From NCBI RefSeq assembly GCF_003323735.1, contig NZ_QOIM01000040.1, positions 248,001 through 312,000 on the forward strand: a stretch of 64,000 bases of DNA. Reading direction: 5' to 3'. The DNA comes from Streptomyces reniochalinae. Its GTDB lineage: Bacteria > Actinomycetota > Actinomycetes > Streptomycetales > Streptomycetaceae. This document shows positions 26,428 through 36,772 of this stretch, piece by piece. The position numbers and the translations under genes are program-made. Position 1 is the stretch's first letter; each line of letters starts with the position of its first letter. The notes under the pieces are model-generated. The model saw nothing but the letters and a program-made list of their open reading frames with translations, was not told where the DNA came from and made no database searches.

Positions 26428-28143
26428 ATGAGCACTTCACCCCAGGCCCCCGCCCCGGAGACGGCGCGGACCCACCCCAGAGCGCTGGAGCCCGTCACCC
26501 TCGTGGTGACGGTCCTGCTCTCCGTCCTCGGAGCCGTGATCGGCCTCGTCCTGATCACCACGCTGGGCATCGCGCCGAACACCTCCGTCATCGGCGCGCT
26601 CATCGCCATGCTGATCGGACGGATCTCCTTCGCGGCGCTGTCGCGGATGCGTGACCCGCAGCGGCAGAACCTCGTGCAGTCCGCGATCTCCGGCTCCACC
26701 TTCGCCGCGGCCAACTCGCTGGTCACCCCGATCGCCGTGCCGTTCCTGCTGGGCAAGCCAGGGCTGGTGTGGCCGATGCTGGGCGGCGCGGTCATCGGGC
26801 TGGCCGTGGACAGCTGGGTGCTCTACCGGGTGTTCGACTCGCGGCTGCTGCCCGCCGCCGCCGCGTGGCCCGCCGGGATCGCCGCGGCCGAGACGATCAA
26901 GGCGGGTGACGAGGGCGGCCGCAAAGCAAAGCTGCTCGGCCTGAGCGCGGTCGTCGGCTTCGTCGGCTCGCTGTTCAAGCTCCCGATGAGCGCGGCGGGC
27001 GTCGCCTTCCTGGGCAACATCTGGGCGCTGCTGATGTTCGGTGTCGGCCTGCTGGTGGCGCAGTACGCGCCGACGCTGCTCGACGTCGACCTGTCGGCCA
27101 ACTACGTGCCGCACGGCGTCATGATCGGCGCGGGCCTCGTCGCACTGGTACAGGCGGTGCTGATGATGCGGGACCGCAAGGGCGGCAAGGGCGGAAACGG
27201 CGCGAAGGGGACCGCTTCCGGCGCGGCACGTCCGGCGCGGGACGCGGAGGGCTCCTTCGACCCCGAGGTCCGTACGGTCGACTCCCGGCGGCTGCGGCGC
27301 GGGCTGCTGGAAGGGCTCGCCCTCTTCCTCGTCGGCGCCCTCTTCATCGCCTTCACCGGCGGTGTACTCGCCGACATGAGCGGCGCCGGACTGGTGGGCT
27401 GGGTGCTGCTCGCCGGGGTCGCCGCACTGGTGCACCAGCTCATCGTGGGCCTGGCGGCCATGCACTCGGGCTGGTTCCCCGCCTTCGCCGTCACCCTCAT
27501 CTTCCTGATCCTCGGCCTGGTGCTCGGCATCCCGATGGTGCCGCTGGCCCTGCTGGTCGGCTACGCCGCCTCGACAGGGCCCGCGTTCGCCGACGTCGGC
27601 TTCGACTTCAAGGCCGGCTGGCTGCTGCGCAAGGGCGCCGTGCCCTGGCACCCGTACGAGATGGCGGGGCGGCGCCAGCAGTACGTCGCCCAGCTCGTCG
27701 GCTTCGCGGTGGCCATCCTCGTCGTGGCTCTCGCCTGGAAGCCGTTCTTCGAGGACGGCAGGGTGCCGCCGGTCGCCCAGGTGTACGTCGACACCATCAA
27801 GGCGGGGCTCACCGACACCCACACGCTGACGATGATGGCACTGTGGGCGATCCCCGGCGCGCTGATCCAGTTCTTCGGCGGCTCCTCACGCCAGATGGGC
27901 GTTCTGCTGGCGACCGGTCTGCTGGTCGCGACCCCGCAGGCGGGCTGGCTGGTGCTCGCCGCGCTCGCCGTCAGGGTCGGCTACTCCCGCTGGAAGACGC
28001 GGAAGAGGACACAGGCCGACGCGGATCCGTCAGCCGACTCCGACCCCTCAGCCGACGCGGACAACGAACTGGCGCTGGTCGGTGCCGGACTGGTGGCCGG
28101 CAGCTCGTTGAACGACGTCAGCCAGATCTACAAGGCGGTGTGA
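26428..28143 (+). CDS. OPT-family oligopeptide transporter-like membrane protein
   Basis: 571 aa, about 14-15 hydrophobic segments. OPT-type features: SAISGSTFAAANSLVTPIAV near residue 90, PMLGGAVIGLAVDSWVLYRV, AMHSGWFPAFAVTLIFLILGLVLG near 345, and LLVGYAASTGPAFADVGFDFKAGW near 375. A charged Lys/Gly-rich loop (about 250-285) divides the halves. Likely imports peptides or a related solute. 180 nt after DUF1177 and 2 nt before aroM; the tight spacing to aroM indicates co-translation. Confidence 0.82.
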   Translation: MSTSPQAPAPETARTHPRALEPVTLVVTVLLSVLGAVIGLVLITTLGIAPNTSVIGALIAMLIGRISFAALSRMRDPQRQNLVQSAISGSTFAAANSLVTPIAVPFLLGKPGLVWPMLGGAVIGLAVDSWVLYRVFDSRLLPAAAAWPAGIAAAETIKAGDEGGRKAKLLGLSAVVGFVGSLFKLPMSAAGVAFLGNIWALLMFGVGLLVAQYAPTLLDVDLSANYVPHGVMIGAGLVALVQAVLMMRDRKGGKGGNGAKGTASGAARPARDAEGSFDPEVRTVDSRRLRRGLLEGLALFLVGALFIAFTGGVLADMSGAGLVGWVLLAGVAALVHQLIVGLAAMHSGWFPAFAVTLIFLILGLVLGIPMVPLALLVGYAASTGPAFADVGFDFKAGWLLRKGAVPWHPYEMAGRRQQYVAQLVGFAVAILVVALAWKPFFEDGRVPPVAQVYVDTIKAGLTDTHTLTMMALWAIPGALIQFFGGSSRQMGVLLATGLLVATPQAGWLVLAALAVRVGYSRWKTRKRTQADADPSADSDPSADADNELALVGAGLVAGSSLNDVSQIYKAV

Positions 28144-28145
28144 GC

Positions 28146-28931
28146 ATGCGAGACGGCATGAGCGGGCGAGCCGGAGCGGCGACGCCGGACGGGAACGGCG
28201 CAACCCTGGGCCTGGTCACCATCGGACAGGCGCCCCGCACCGACCTGGCCGGGGACCTCGAGCCCTGGCTCGGCGGGCTGCGCGTGAGCGAGCACGGCGC
28301 GCTGGACGACGACGTCTTCGACGGCCCTGAGGGGCAGCGCACCCGCGCCGCCCTGGCTCCGGCCCCGGACGAGGCCCCGCTGATCTCCCGGCTGCGCGAC
28401 GGCACCTCCGCCGTCCTGGGCCACGACGCGCTGGCGCCGCGCATGCGGGACGCCGTCGCCCGCTGCGCGGCGGACGGCGCGGCGGCCACGCTGCTGCTGT
28501 GCACCGGCAACTTCCCCCCGGTGCCACCCGTCCAGGGGGAGGGAAGCCGGCGGGGCCCGCACCCCGTCCTCTACGCCGAGTCCCTGGTCCAGCGCGGGGT
28601 CCGGGCGCTGGTCGGCGACGCCCCCGTGGGCATCGTCTGCCCCCTCGCCGAACAGCGCGCCGACGTGGCCCGCCGCTGGTCCCAGCTGCTGCCTGGGCCG
28701 CTGCGCGCCGCTCCCGCCAACCCGTACGCGGCCGACGCCCACGACGCCGTCGCCGCGGCGGCACGGCGCCTGGCGGAAGAGGGCAGCCGCTGGATCGTGC
28801 TGGACTGCATCGGCTACACCGGGTCGATGCGCCGCGCCGCCGCCCTGGCCGCGGGGCGCCCGGTCCTGCTGGCGCGCGCGCTGGCCGTGCGGCTGGCCGC
28901 GGAGGCCGCGACGGCCGCGTCCGGCGACTGA
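28146..28931 (+). CDS. AroM family protein
   Basis: 261 aa, ATG 28146. AroM-family motifs: GLVTIGQAPRTDLAGDL near residue 22, EHGALDD, LLCTGNFP near 120, GIVCPLAEQ near 163, and WIVLDCIGYTGSMRR near 218. The overall pattern recalls the Asp/Glu racemase-like fold, with Cys residues in LLCTGNF and VLDCIGY at the places where racemases keep catalytic Cys. Biochemical function is not established for AroM. Its coupling with an OPT transporter, DUF1177 and peptidase E suggests amino-acid or peptide metabolism. Confidence 0.82.
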   Translation: MRDGMSGRAGAATPDGNGATLGLVTIGQAPRTDLAGDLEPWLGGLRVSEHGALDDDVFDGPEGQRTRAALAPAPDEAPLISRLRDGTSAVLGHDALAPRMRDAVARCAADGAAATLLLCTGNFPPVPPVQGEGSRRGPHPVLYAESLVQRGVRALVGDAPVGIVCPLAEQRADVARRWSQLLPGPLRAAPANPYAADAHDAVAAAARRLAEEGSRWIVLDCIGYTGSMRRAAALAAGRPVLLARALAVRLAAEAATAASGD

Positions 28932-29013
28932 ACGGAGGGCACGGCGGACGGCTGGACGGACAGCTGAACGGACCGCTCCTCGGCGTGTCGCCGAGGCCCA
29001 CTACCCTGCGGGC

Positions 29014-29484
29014 ATGATCCGCCCCGCCGTCCCCGCCGACGTTCCCGTCCTGCACACGATGATCCGTGAACTCGCCGAGTACGAGCGGGCGCCGGAGGAG
29101 GCCCGTGCGACCGAGGAGCAGCTGCGTGAGGCGCTCTTCGGTGAACACCCCGCCGTCCACGCGCATCTCGCCGAGGACGAGGCGGGCGAACCCGTGGGCT
29201 TCGCGCTGTGGTTCCTCAACTTCTCCACCTGGCGCGGGGTGCACGGCATCTACCTGGAGGACCTCTACGTCCGCCCGGCCGCGCGCGGCGGTGGGCACGG
29301 CAAGGCGCTGCTGACCCGGCTGGCCCGGCTGTGCACCGAGCGCGGCTACGAGCGCCTGGAGTGGTCCGTCCTGAACTGGAACGCGCCCTCGATCGCCTTC
29401 TACGAGGCGCTCGGTGCCCGCCCGCAGGACGGCTGGACGGTCTACCGCCTCACGGACAAGGCACTCAAGACGCTGGGCGCCTGA
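29014..29484 (+). CDS. GNAT acetyltransferase, diamine/thialysine-type
   Basis: 156 aa, ATG 29014. Complete GNAT fold: IRPAVPADVPVLHTMIRELAEYER, GFALWFLNFSTWRGVHGIYLEDLYVRP, acetyl-CoA loop RGGGHGKALLTRLARL, and NWNAPSIAFYEALGA. The FLNFSTWRG...GIYLEDLYVRP stretch is typical of spermidine/thialysine N-acetyltransferase relatives. Substrate unproven. A single-gene unit 82 nt after aroM. Confidence 0.88.
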   Translation: MIRPAVPADVPVLHTMIRELAEYERAPEEARATEEQLREALFGEHPAVHAHLAEDEAGEPVGFALWFLNFSTWRGVHGIYLEDLYVRPAARGGGHGKALLTRLARLCTERGYERLEWSVLNWNAPSIAFYEALGARPQDGWTVYRLTDKALKTLGA

Positions 29485-29775
29485 CAACGCTCTTCCCCCT
29501 GCGAGCCGGCGAAGGGGCGCGGGTGACTGAATCCCTCCAGGGGGTACCTGCCGGCCGGGGGCCGGGGTACTCCGACGCTCGTCCGCCCGGCACCTGCGGC
29601 CCTGATGGCGATGTCGCCAGCCGGTTCTGCCCGCTATGACCCATTCCGGCCGTTATGCTGCGCTGTGTCGTTGTGCTGCCGGGTCGCTGCGTTGCCGGGT
29701 CGCTATGTTGCCGGGCTGCTGCGTTGCTGCGATTCGACGGGATGTGACACCGAGGCGGGAAAAGAGGCGCGGGGC

Positions 29776-31335
29776 GTGGGCGGAGCCGAGGACCCTTCGA
29801 GGAACGGAGCCCCGAAGAGCGGAGCCGAGGACCCTTCGGGGCGCGGCAGCCGGGGGTTCACCTTCCCCAGCGCGCTGACGGTCCTGGCGCTGGTCACCCT
29901 CCTGGTGTGGGTGATCGCCTTCTTCGTCCCCTCGGGACGCTACGCGCGCGACGCCGACGGCGCGCCCCGACAGGGCACCTACCACAGGGAGCCGTCCGGA
30001 CTCGGCTTCCTCGACCGGCTCACCGACCTGTTCCTCTCCCCGGTCAACGGCCTCTACGGCGTCCAGGACCGCGAGACGGGACAGGTGGCCCCCGACGCCG
30101 CCGGCGAACTCTACGGCGCCGCGGGGGTGTTCTTGTTCGTACTCGCCATCGGCGCCTTCATCACCGTCGTCTTCGCGACCGGAGCCATGGACCGCGGCAT
30201 CGGCCGCCTCGCCCACCGGCTGCGCGAGCGCGGCGCGCTGCTGATCGTCGGCGTCATGCTGATCTTCTCGCTGCTGGGCACCGTGGAGGGCTTCGCCGAG
30301 GAGACGCTCGGCTTCTACGGGCTGATCGTGCCGCTGATGCTCGCCCTGGGCTACGACCGGATGGTGGCCACCGGCACCATCGTCCTCGGCGCCGGGATCG
30401 GTGTCCTGTGCTCGACCGTCAACCCGTTCGCCACCGGCGTCGCCTCCTCCGCCGCCGACATCTCCCTCGGCGACGGCATCGTGCTGCGCGCCCTGATGTG
30501 GGTGGTCCTGACGGCGGTCACCATCGCCTACGTCGTCCGCTACGCGCGCCGCGTGCGGGCCGGGCCCGAGCGCTCGCTGTCCGGCTTCCTGCCCGGCGAC
30601 CGCGACCGCGCCGAGGTGCGCTCCGACGCCGCCGAGCCGCCGCCGCTGACCGGCACCCACAAGGCCGTCCTGGTGACCGTCGTGCTGGTCTTCGCCTTCA
30701 TGATCTTCTCGGTGATCCCGTGGGCGAGCGCGCTGAGCGGTGACGCGGACGCCACCCCCTACGGCTGGGAACCGGGCTGGTCCTTCCCGCAGCTCGCGGC
30801 GCTGTTCCTCTGCGCCGCGATCCTGGTGGGCCTCCTGACGCGGATGGGGGAGCAGCGGTTCACGGCGACGTTCGTGGAGGGCGTCGGCGACTTCGTCTCG
30901 CCCGCGCTGGTGATCGTGCTGGCCCGCGGCGTGACGGTCCTCATGAACAACGCGAAGATCACCGACACGGTGCTGCACTCCATCGAGGGCGCCGTCACCG
31001 GAGTGCCGTCCGCGCTGTTCAGCATCATGATCTTCGTCGTCAACCTGCCCCTCGCCTTCCTCATCCCCTCCACCTCGGGGCACGCCACTTTGGCCATGCC
31101 CATCCTGGCGCCGCTCGCCGACTTCGCGGGCGTCTCCCGCGCGGTGGTCGTCACCGCCTGGCAGGCGGCCAGCGGCTGGATGAACCTGTGGGTCCCCACC
31201 ACGGCCGTCATCATGGGCGGCATCTCGCTGGCCCGGGTCGGCTACGACCGGTACCTGCGCTTCGCCGCCCCGCTGTTGGGCATCCTCGCCCTCCTGATCG
31301 CCGGTTTCGTCGCGCTGGGGGCCGTCCTGACGTAG
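29776..31335 (+). CDS. YfcC-family (DcuC-like) membrane transporter
   Basis: About 519 aa from a GTG at 29776; the start is uncertain because the frame is open back to 29605, but that stretch is Cys-rich, of low coding quality and spans short tandem repeats. Around 12 membrane segments. Characteristic pieces: TVLALVTLLVWVIAFFVPSGRY, FSLLGTVEGFAEETLGFYGL, LCSTVNPFATGVASS, and the late NLPLAFLIPSTSGHATLAMP. The family (YfcC/C4-dicarboxylate carrier-like, ion transporter superfamily) moves carboxylates or amino acids; substrate unknown. The N-terminus has a doubled GAEDPS motif. Confidence 0.82.
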   Translation: MGGAEDPSRNGAPKSGAEDPSGRGSRGFTFPSALTVLALVTLLVWVIAFFVPSGRYARDADGAPRQGTYHREPSGLGFLDRLTDLFLSPVNGLYGVQDRETGQVAPDAAGELYGAAGVFLFVLAIGAFITVVFATGAMDRGIGRLAHRLRERGALLIVGVMLIFSLLGTVEGFAEETLGFYGLIVPLMLALGYDRMVATGTIVLGAGIGVLCSTVNPFATGVASSAADISLGDGIVLRALMWVVLTAVTIAYVVRYARRVRAGPERSLSGFLPGDRDRAEVRSDAAEPPPLTGTHKAVLVTVVLVFAFMIFSVIPWASALSGDADATPYGWEPGWSFPQLAALFLCAAILVGLLTRMGEQRFTATFVEGVGDFVSPALVIVLARGVTVLMNNAKITDTVLHSIEGAVTGVPSALFSIMIFVVNLPLAFLIPSTSGHATLAMPILAPLADFAGVSRAVVVTAWQAASGWMNLWVPTTAVIMGGISLARVGYDRYLRFAAPLLGILALLIAGFVALGAVLT

Positions 31336-31409
31336 CCCTGGGTGACGTTTGGGCCTCCAACGGGTGGGCAGCGGAACCTGGAAGAACGGGGATGCACCAA
31401 GGGGGACCC

Positions 31410-32081
31410 ATGACCGTCACGTTGGGTGAGGAAATCACGCTGCTCTCGCTGGACGACGACACCGGTACGGCCAAGGACCGCCCCGCCGCGGGATGGGCCG
31501 TCGCGGGGGGCACGCTGCTGGAGCTGACACTGGCCGGGCGGGTGGCCGCCACCGAGGGCCGGCTCGCCGTCACCGATCCGACGCCGACCGGCGACGCGCT
31601 GCTGGACGGCCGCCTCGCCGCGCTCACCGAGTGGACCGCGCAGGACGACCAGGCCAAGGTCGGCGACTGGCTGTCCAAGGAACAGGCCAAGGCCTTCGAC
31701 GCCGCCGTGGCGCACCTGTGCGCCCGCGGCGTCATCACCGAGAAGAAGCACCGCACGCTCGGCATCTTCGTCACCCGCCGGTATCCGGAGGCGGACGGCT
31801 CGGTGGAGCGCGAGCTGCGGCACCGGCTGGCGGACGTCGTCCTCGAGGGCGCCGAGCCCGACGAGCGCACCACGGGACTGATCGCGCTCCTGCACGCCTC
31901 CAACCTCCACGCCGTGGCCTTCCCCGACGTGGCCCGCAAGCAGGTCTCCCCGCGCATGGAGTCCATCGCCGAGGGCCAGTGGGCGGCGGAGGACGTACGC
32001 AGGGCGTTGCAGGACATGCAGGCGGTCCTCGCCGCGGTCATGCTCTGCACGACCGTGGCCACGACGGTCGCGGTGACCTGA
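31410..32081 (+). CDS. GPP34 family phosphoprotein
   Basis: 223 aa, ATG 31410 preceded by AAGGGGGACCC. Resembles Golgi phosphoprotein 3-like GPP34 proteins, which are abundant in Streptomyces: TLGEEITLLSLDDDTG, AGGTLLELTLAGRVAATEG, LCARGVITEKKHRTLGIF, TGLIALLHASNLHAVAFPD. The family binds phosphoinositides in eukaryotes; the bacterial role is unknown. Single gene. Confidence 0.88.
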   Translation: MTVTLGEEITLLSLDDDTGTAKDRPAAGWAVAGGTLLELTLAGRVAATEGRLAVTDPTPTGDALLDGRLAALTEWTAQDDQAKVGDWLSKEQAKAFDAAVAHLCARGVITEKKHRTLGIFVTRRYPEADGSVERELRHRLADVVLEGAEPDERTTGLIALLHASNLHAVAFPDVARKQVSPRMESIAEGQWAAEDVRRALQDMQAVLAAVMLCTTVATTVAVT

Positions 32082-32185
32082 GACCGCCGGCCGCGGCCCG
32101 CTGCCAGGGCCGCGGCGCGGCAGCCGCCCCGTCCGGCCGTCGGAGCCCTGGCACCGGCGGCCCTTGACGTGCCGGTGGTCCCCGC

Positions 32186-33238
<1,053 letters not shown>

Positions 33239-33377
33239 CTGTCGTCCGTTTCAGTCGTGCGAGATCGCAGAAGCTGCGAAATCACTCGTGACGCGCGTAG
33301 ACGCGAATTGCCGGGACGCTAGTCGCGAAGCCCGATCGGTGCAACCACCGGTCAACACGGCGTCGACGTACCGCGAC

Positions 33378-33419
33378 GGGCGGTGACCCGACCGGCGGAC
33401 AGCCGGCAGGTCACCGCCC
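33378..33419 (-). terminator. terminator hairpin after malate synthase
   Basis: GGGCGGTGACC (33378-33388) pairs perfectly with GGTCACCGCCC (33409-33419), with a smaller inner CCGGC/GCCGG stem. It lies 43 nt beyond the aceB stop. Confidence 0.65.
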
Positions 33420-33461
33420 GTGGGGGCCGCGTGCGAGGCGGCAGGGGCTCGCCGAGGTGGC

Positions 33462-35090
33462 TCAGCCGCGCAGCATCTCGTACGCGGGCGTGGTCAGGAA
33501 GTCCTCGTAGTTCTCGTCGAGGGCGACCCGCAGCAGCAGGTCGTGGGCCTGCTGCCAGTGGCCGGCCGTGAAGGCATCCTCGCCGATCTCCTCGCGGATC
33601 GCGGCGAGTTCGTCGGCGGCGACCTGGCGCGCCAGATCGGCCGTGACCTGCCGGCCGGTGTCCAGCACGACCCCCGCGTTGATCCACTGCCAGATCTGCG
33701 AGCGGGAGATCTCCGCGGTGGCCGCGTCCTCCATCAGGTTGAAGATGGCCACCGCGCCCAGCCCGCGCAGCCACGCCTCGATGTAGCGCATGCCCACCTG
33801 GACGGCGTTGCGCAGCCCCTCGAACGTGGGGCGGGCCTCCAGCGAGTCGACGGCGATGAGGTCGGCGGCCTTGACGTCGACGTCCTCGCGCAGCCGCTCC
33901 TTTTGGTGCGGGCGGTCGCCCAGCACCGCGTCGAACGAGGCCTTGGCGATCGGCACGAGGTCCGGGTGCGCCACCCAGGAGCCGTCGAAGCCGTCGCCGG
34001 CCTCCCGGTCCTTGTCGGCGCGGACCTTCTCGAAGGCGACCTCGTTGACCTTCGCGTCCCTGCGGGAGGGGATGAAGGCGGCCATGCCGCCGATGGCGTG
34101 CGCGCCGCGCTTGTGGCAGGTGCGCACCAGCAGTTCGGTGTAGGCGCGCATGAACGGCGCGGTCATCGTCACCGCGTTGCGGTCCGGCAGGACGAAACGG
34201 GAGCCGGCGTCGCGGAAGTTCTTGACGATGGAGAAGAGGTAGTCCCAGCGGCCGGCGTTCAGCCCGGCGGCGTGGTCGCGCAGCTCGTAGAGGATCTCCT
34301 CCATCTCGTACGCGGCGGTGATGGTCTCGATCAGGACGGTGGCGCGGACGGTGCCCTGCGGGATGCCGCAGTAGTCCTGTGCGAAGACGAACACCTCGTT
34401 CCACAGCCGCGCTTCGAGGTGCGACTCGGTCTTGGGCAGGTAGAAGTAGGGGCCCTTGCCCGCGTCGATGAGGCGCTGCGCGTTGTGGAAGAAGTAGAGC
34501 CCGAAGTCGACCAGCGCGCCGGGCACCGGCTCTTCGTCGCAGACCAGGTGCCGCTCGTCCATGTGCCAGCCGCGCGGCCGCACCACGACGGTGGCCAGTT
34601 CCTCGGCCGGGCGCAGCGCGTAGCTCTTGCCGGTGCGCTCGTCGGTGAAGTCGATGCGCCGCTCGTAGGCGTCGGTCAGGTTGAGCTGGCCGCCGATAAC
34701 GTTCTCCCAGGTGGGTGCGGAGGCGTCCTCGAAGTCGGCGAGCCAGACCTTGGCCCCGGAGTTGAGGGCGTTGATGGTCATCTTGCGGTCGGTGGGCCCG
34801 GTGATCTCCACGCGGCGGTCCAGCAGCGCGGGCGGGCAGTCGGCCACCCGCCACTCGCCCTCGCGCACGTGCGCGGTCTCGGGCAGGAAGTCCAGCGAGG
34901 CGGTGCGCGCGGTCTCGGCGCGCTTCTCGGCCCGGCGGGTGAGCAGCTCGTCGCGGCGGTGGGTGAACTCGCGGTGCAGCGCGGCCAGGAACTCCAGCGC
35001 GGCACCGGTCAGCACCTCGTCCTGCCTCGCGGGCCGCTGCCCGGATTCGACACCGACGATTTCCAGCGGAGAGGGCGCTGGTGCGGACAT
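33462..35090 (-). CDS. aceB: malate synthase A
   Basis: 542 aa, ATG 35090 with GGAG upstream. Malate synthase A features: TINALNSGAKVWLADFEDAS, RPRGWHMDERH, LPKTESHLEARLWNEVF, the catalytic-region IETITAAYEMEEILYELRDH, and GMAAFIPSRRD. It condenses glyoxylate with acetyl-CoA to malate, an alternative fate to Gcl for glyoxylate from allantoin. No isocitrate lyase gene is nearby. Its promoter carries both operator types, linking it to the ureide regulon. Confidence 0.96.
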   Translation of the reverse strand: MSAPAPSPLEIVGVESGQRPARQDEVLTGAALEFLAALHREFTHRRDELLTRRAEKRAETARTASLDFLPETAHVREGEWRVADCPPALLDRRVEITGPTDRKMTINALNSGAKVWLADFEDASAPTWENVIGGQLNLTDAYERRIDFTDERTGKSYALRPAEELATVVVRPRGWHMDERHLVCDEEPVPGALVDFGLYFFHNAQRLIDAGKGPYFYLPKTESHLEARLWNEVFVFAQDYCGIPQGTVRATVLIETITAAYEMEEILYELRDHAAGLNAGRWDYLFSIVKNFRDAGSRFVLPDRNAVTMTAPFMRAYTELLVRTCHKRGAHAIGGMAAFIPSRRDAKVNEVAFEKVRADKDREAGDGFDGSWVAHPDLVPIAKASFDAVLGDRPHQKERLREDVDVKAADLIAVDSLEARPTFEGLRNAVQVGMRYIEAWLRGLGAVAIFNLMEDAATAEISRSQIWQWINAGVVLDTGRQVTADLARQVAADELAAIREEIGEDAFTAGHWQQAHDLLLRVALDENYEDFLTTPAYEMLRG

Positions 35091-35220
35091 GGTGGGTCAC
35101 TCCTTCAGACAGCGTGATGTGCGGCCGCCGGGCCTCGGGCGAAGCGGGGCGGCACGGGGTGCCGCGTGCCGCGCCGGGCGCGCGGAACACGGCCATGGCA
35201 CCTCCGGGACAGGAAGGTGC

Positions 35221-35274
35221 TTCTGATCAGTGGAGATTAGTTTCCTCATAGTGGAACTTCAAGAGTTTGTTGAC
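35221..35274 (-). promoter_or_regulatory. aceB promoter with paired 15-bp operators and TTCAAGA/TGTTGAC palindrome
   Basis: Minus-strand TTGAAG (35257-35262) and TAATCT (35234-35239) with a 17-nt spacer. TTCCTCATAGTGGAA (35242-35256) fills the spacer and TTCTGATCAGTGGAG (35221-35235) covers the -10 end; they are exactly 21 bp apart. TTCAAGAGTTTGTTGAC (35258-35274) overlaps the -35 box. Strong repression by occlusion is expected. Confidence 0.68.
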
Positions 35275-35483
35275 GTCGAGATATCTCTCACCCCGATCCG
35301 GCCCCGGAACCCGTCCCTGAGCTGACCCCGGGTGCCACCTCGCGCCCGGGCCATGCTCCTTGGGCGCGCGAGCCCTGCGGGTCGGCCACGCGCCGGGCGT
35401 GTGGTCCGCATACGCCCGTGCCGGGAGTCACGAGACAAAGACCAGGCAAGAGGGGAGAAGGAGGAAAAGAGGGCGTGCGCCGC

Positions 35484-36155
35484 TCACCTCAGCCGGTGGA
35501 GGTCTCCGGGGGTGTCGATGTCCGACGGGTCGGCCAGGTCCGCGCACTCCACGAGCGTCAGTGCCCTGTGGTGTGCGCGCAGGTAGGCGCGCGCCCCCGC
35601 GTCCTGACGCGCGCTGCGGGCGGCGCCCTCCCAGTGCGCGGCCCCCAGCAGCACGGGATGGCCGCGGCGCCCCTCGTACGCGGCCGCGGCCAGCGTGGCG
35701 GGGGAGCGGTAGGCGGCCCGTACACGGGCGACCACCTGCGCGCCGATCCCCGGCTGGTCCACCAGGGAGACGAGCGCGGCGTCGGCGCCGTCGCGCGGCA
35801 GCGCCGCAAGGCCGGTCCGCAGCGAAGTACCCATGCCCCGCTCCCAGTCGGGGTTGTCGACCAGAACGCACCCGGCCGGGCGCGCCGTCTCCCGCACCCG
35901 CTCGCGCGCGGCGCCCAGTACGACGTACACCGGATCGCAGCCGCCCTCGCGCAGCATGTCGGCCGCGTGCTCCACCAGTGGCCTGCCCCGGTAGGGCAGC
36001 AGCGCCTTGGGGCGTCCGCCCAGCCGTCGCCCGCCGCCGGCAGCCAGCAGCAGACCCGCGACTCGCGGGGGCGCCGTGCCCGGCGAAGGAGCGGTGGCGG
36101 TCTCGTGGCCGCCCTCGGTGTGCCGGCCGCCGGCCGGTGTCGGCTCCCCTGTCAT
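35484..36155 (-). CDS. MobA-like NTP transferase (molybdenum cofactor nucleotidyltransferase family)
   Basis: 223 aa, ATG 36155. After a ~30-residue polar leader comes the nucleotidyltransferase signature LLLAAGGGRRLGGRPKALLPYRG, then VYVVLGAARERVRE, DNPDWERGMGTSLRTGLAAL, ALVSLVDQPGIG and RRGHPVLLGAAHWEGA. This pattern is that of MocA/MobA-like enzymes that attach CMP or GMP to molybdopterin cofactor. It would serve a molybdoenzyme such as xanthine dehydrogenase, consistent with the XdhC gene at the window start. Single gene. Confidence 0.87.
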   Translation of the reverse strand: MTGEPTPAGGRHTEGGHETATAPSPGTAPPRVAGLLLAAGGGRRLGGRPKALLPYRGRPLVEHAADMLREGGCDPVYVVLGAARERVRETARPAGCVLVDNPDWERGMGTSLRTGLAALPRDGADAALVSLVDQPGIGAQVVARVRAAYRSPATLAAAAYEGRRGHPVLLGAAHWEGAARSARQDAGARAYLRAHHRALTLVECADLADPSDIDTPGDLHRLR

Positions 36156-36374
36156 GGTCCATCCCTACCGTGCGCCTACAGCCTGAGGGGGACACGGGCC
36201 CTCCTCCTTGGGGACGATCATTGGAAATGCACCCCCGAATCTCGCGTTCCGTGTGGCGCCACACGCGGAGAGTGTCGTTTACTGTCGGAACCTCCGACGA
36301 CGTGGGTCACTGCTCGGAGGAACGGCACCTCCGGGCGAGCGTCTCGTCCCGGGGAGATCCTGTGGGGGGAGAGC

Positions 36375-36710
36375 GTGCGGAGCGAGACGATGGCGCAGCG
36401 GGGGCCGGTGGCCGCCGAGCCGGACACCGGTGTGGATCCGAGGGTCGAGGCGTTGCGGAGCGCCGTGCACCGGATGCGGCGGGAGCTGGACGCCTACCCT
36501 GCCGAGTTGCGTGACCGCCGCGAGGCGGAGCGCGAACTGGACGTACTGGCCGCCTCGGTGCACTCCGGCGCGCCGGCCACCGAGGAGCTGCGGCACGCGC
36601 TGCTGCTGCTCGCGGCCGCGGTCGGTTCCGTCAGCGCGCTCGCGCTGCCGCTGGCGGCCGTCCGTGAGGCCGTCGAGCTGTTCGGGACCGCCCCGCGCGC
36701 CGCGCACTGA
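36375..36710 (+). CDS. small conserved actinobacterial protein (DUF5955-like)
   Basis: 111 aa from GTG 36375 with GGGGGAGA 5 nt upstream (ATG 36390 is an alternative). Predicted helical throughout: DPRVEALRSAVHRMRRELDA, REAERELDVLAASVHSGAPAT, ELRHALLLLAAAVGSVSALA, AAVREAVELFG. It resembles a widespread small Streptomyces family (DUF5955) of unknown function; the name is by resemblance only. 62 nt before a Ser/Thr kinase gene. Confidence 0.68.
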   Translation: MRSETMAQRGPVAAEPDTGVDPRVEALRSAVHRMRRELDAYPAELRDRREAERELDVLAASVHSGAPATEELRHALLLLAAAVGSVSALALPLAAVREAVELFGTAPRAAH

Positions 36711-36772
36711 TCACCTGAGGGTACGGTCTTGTGGTCTTTCCAGGCCACCGACTATCCCAGGGGCAGCAGTTC

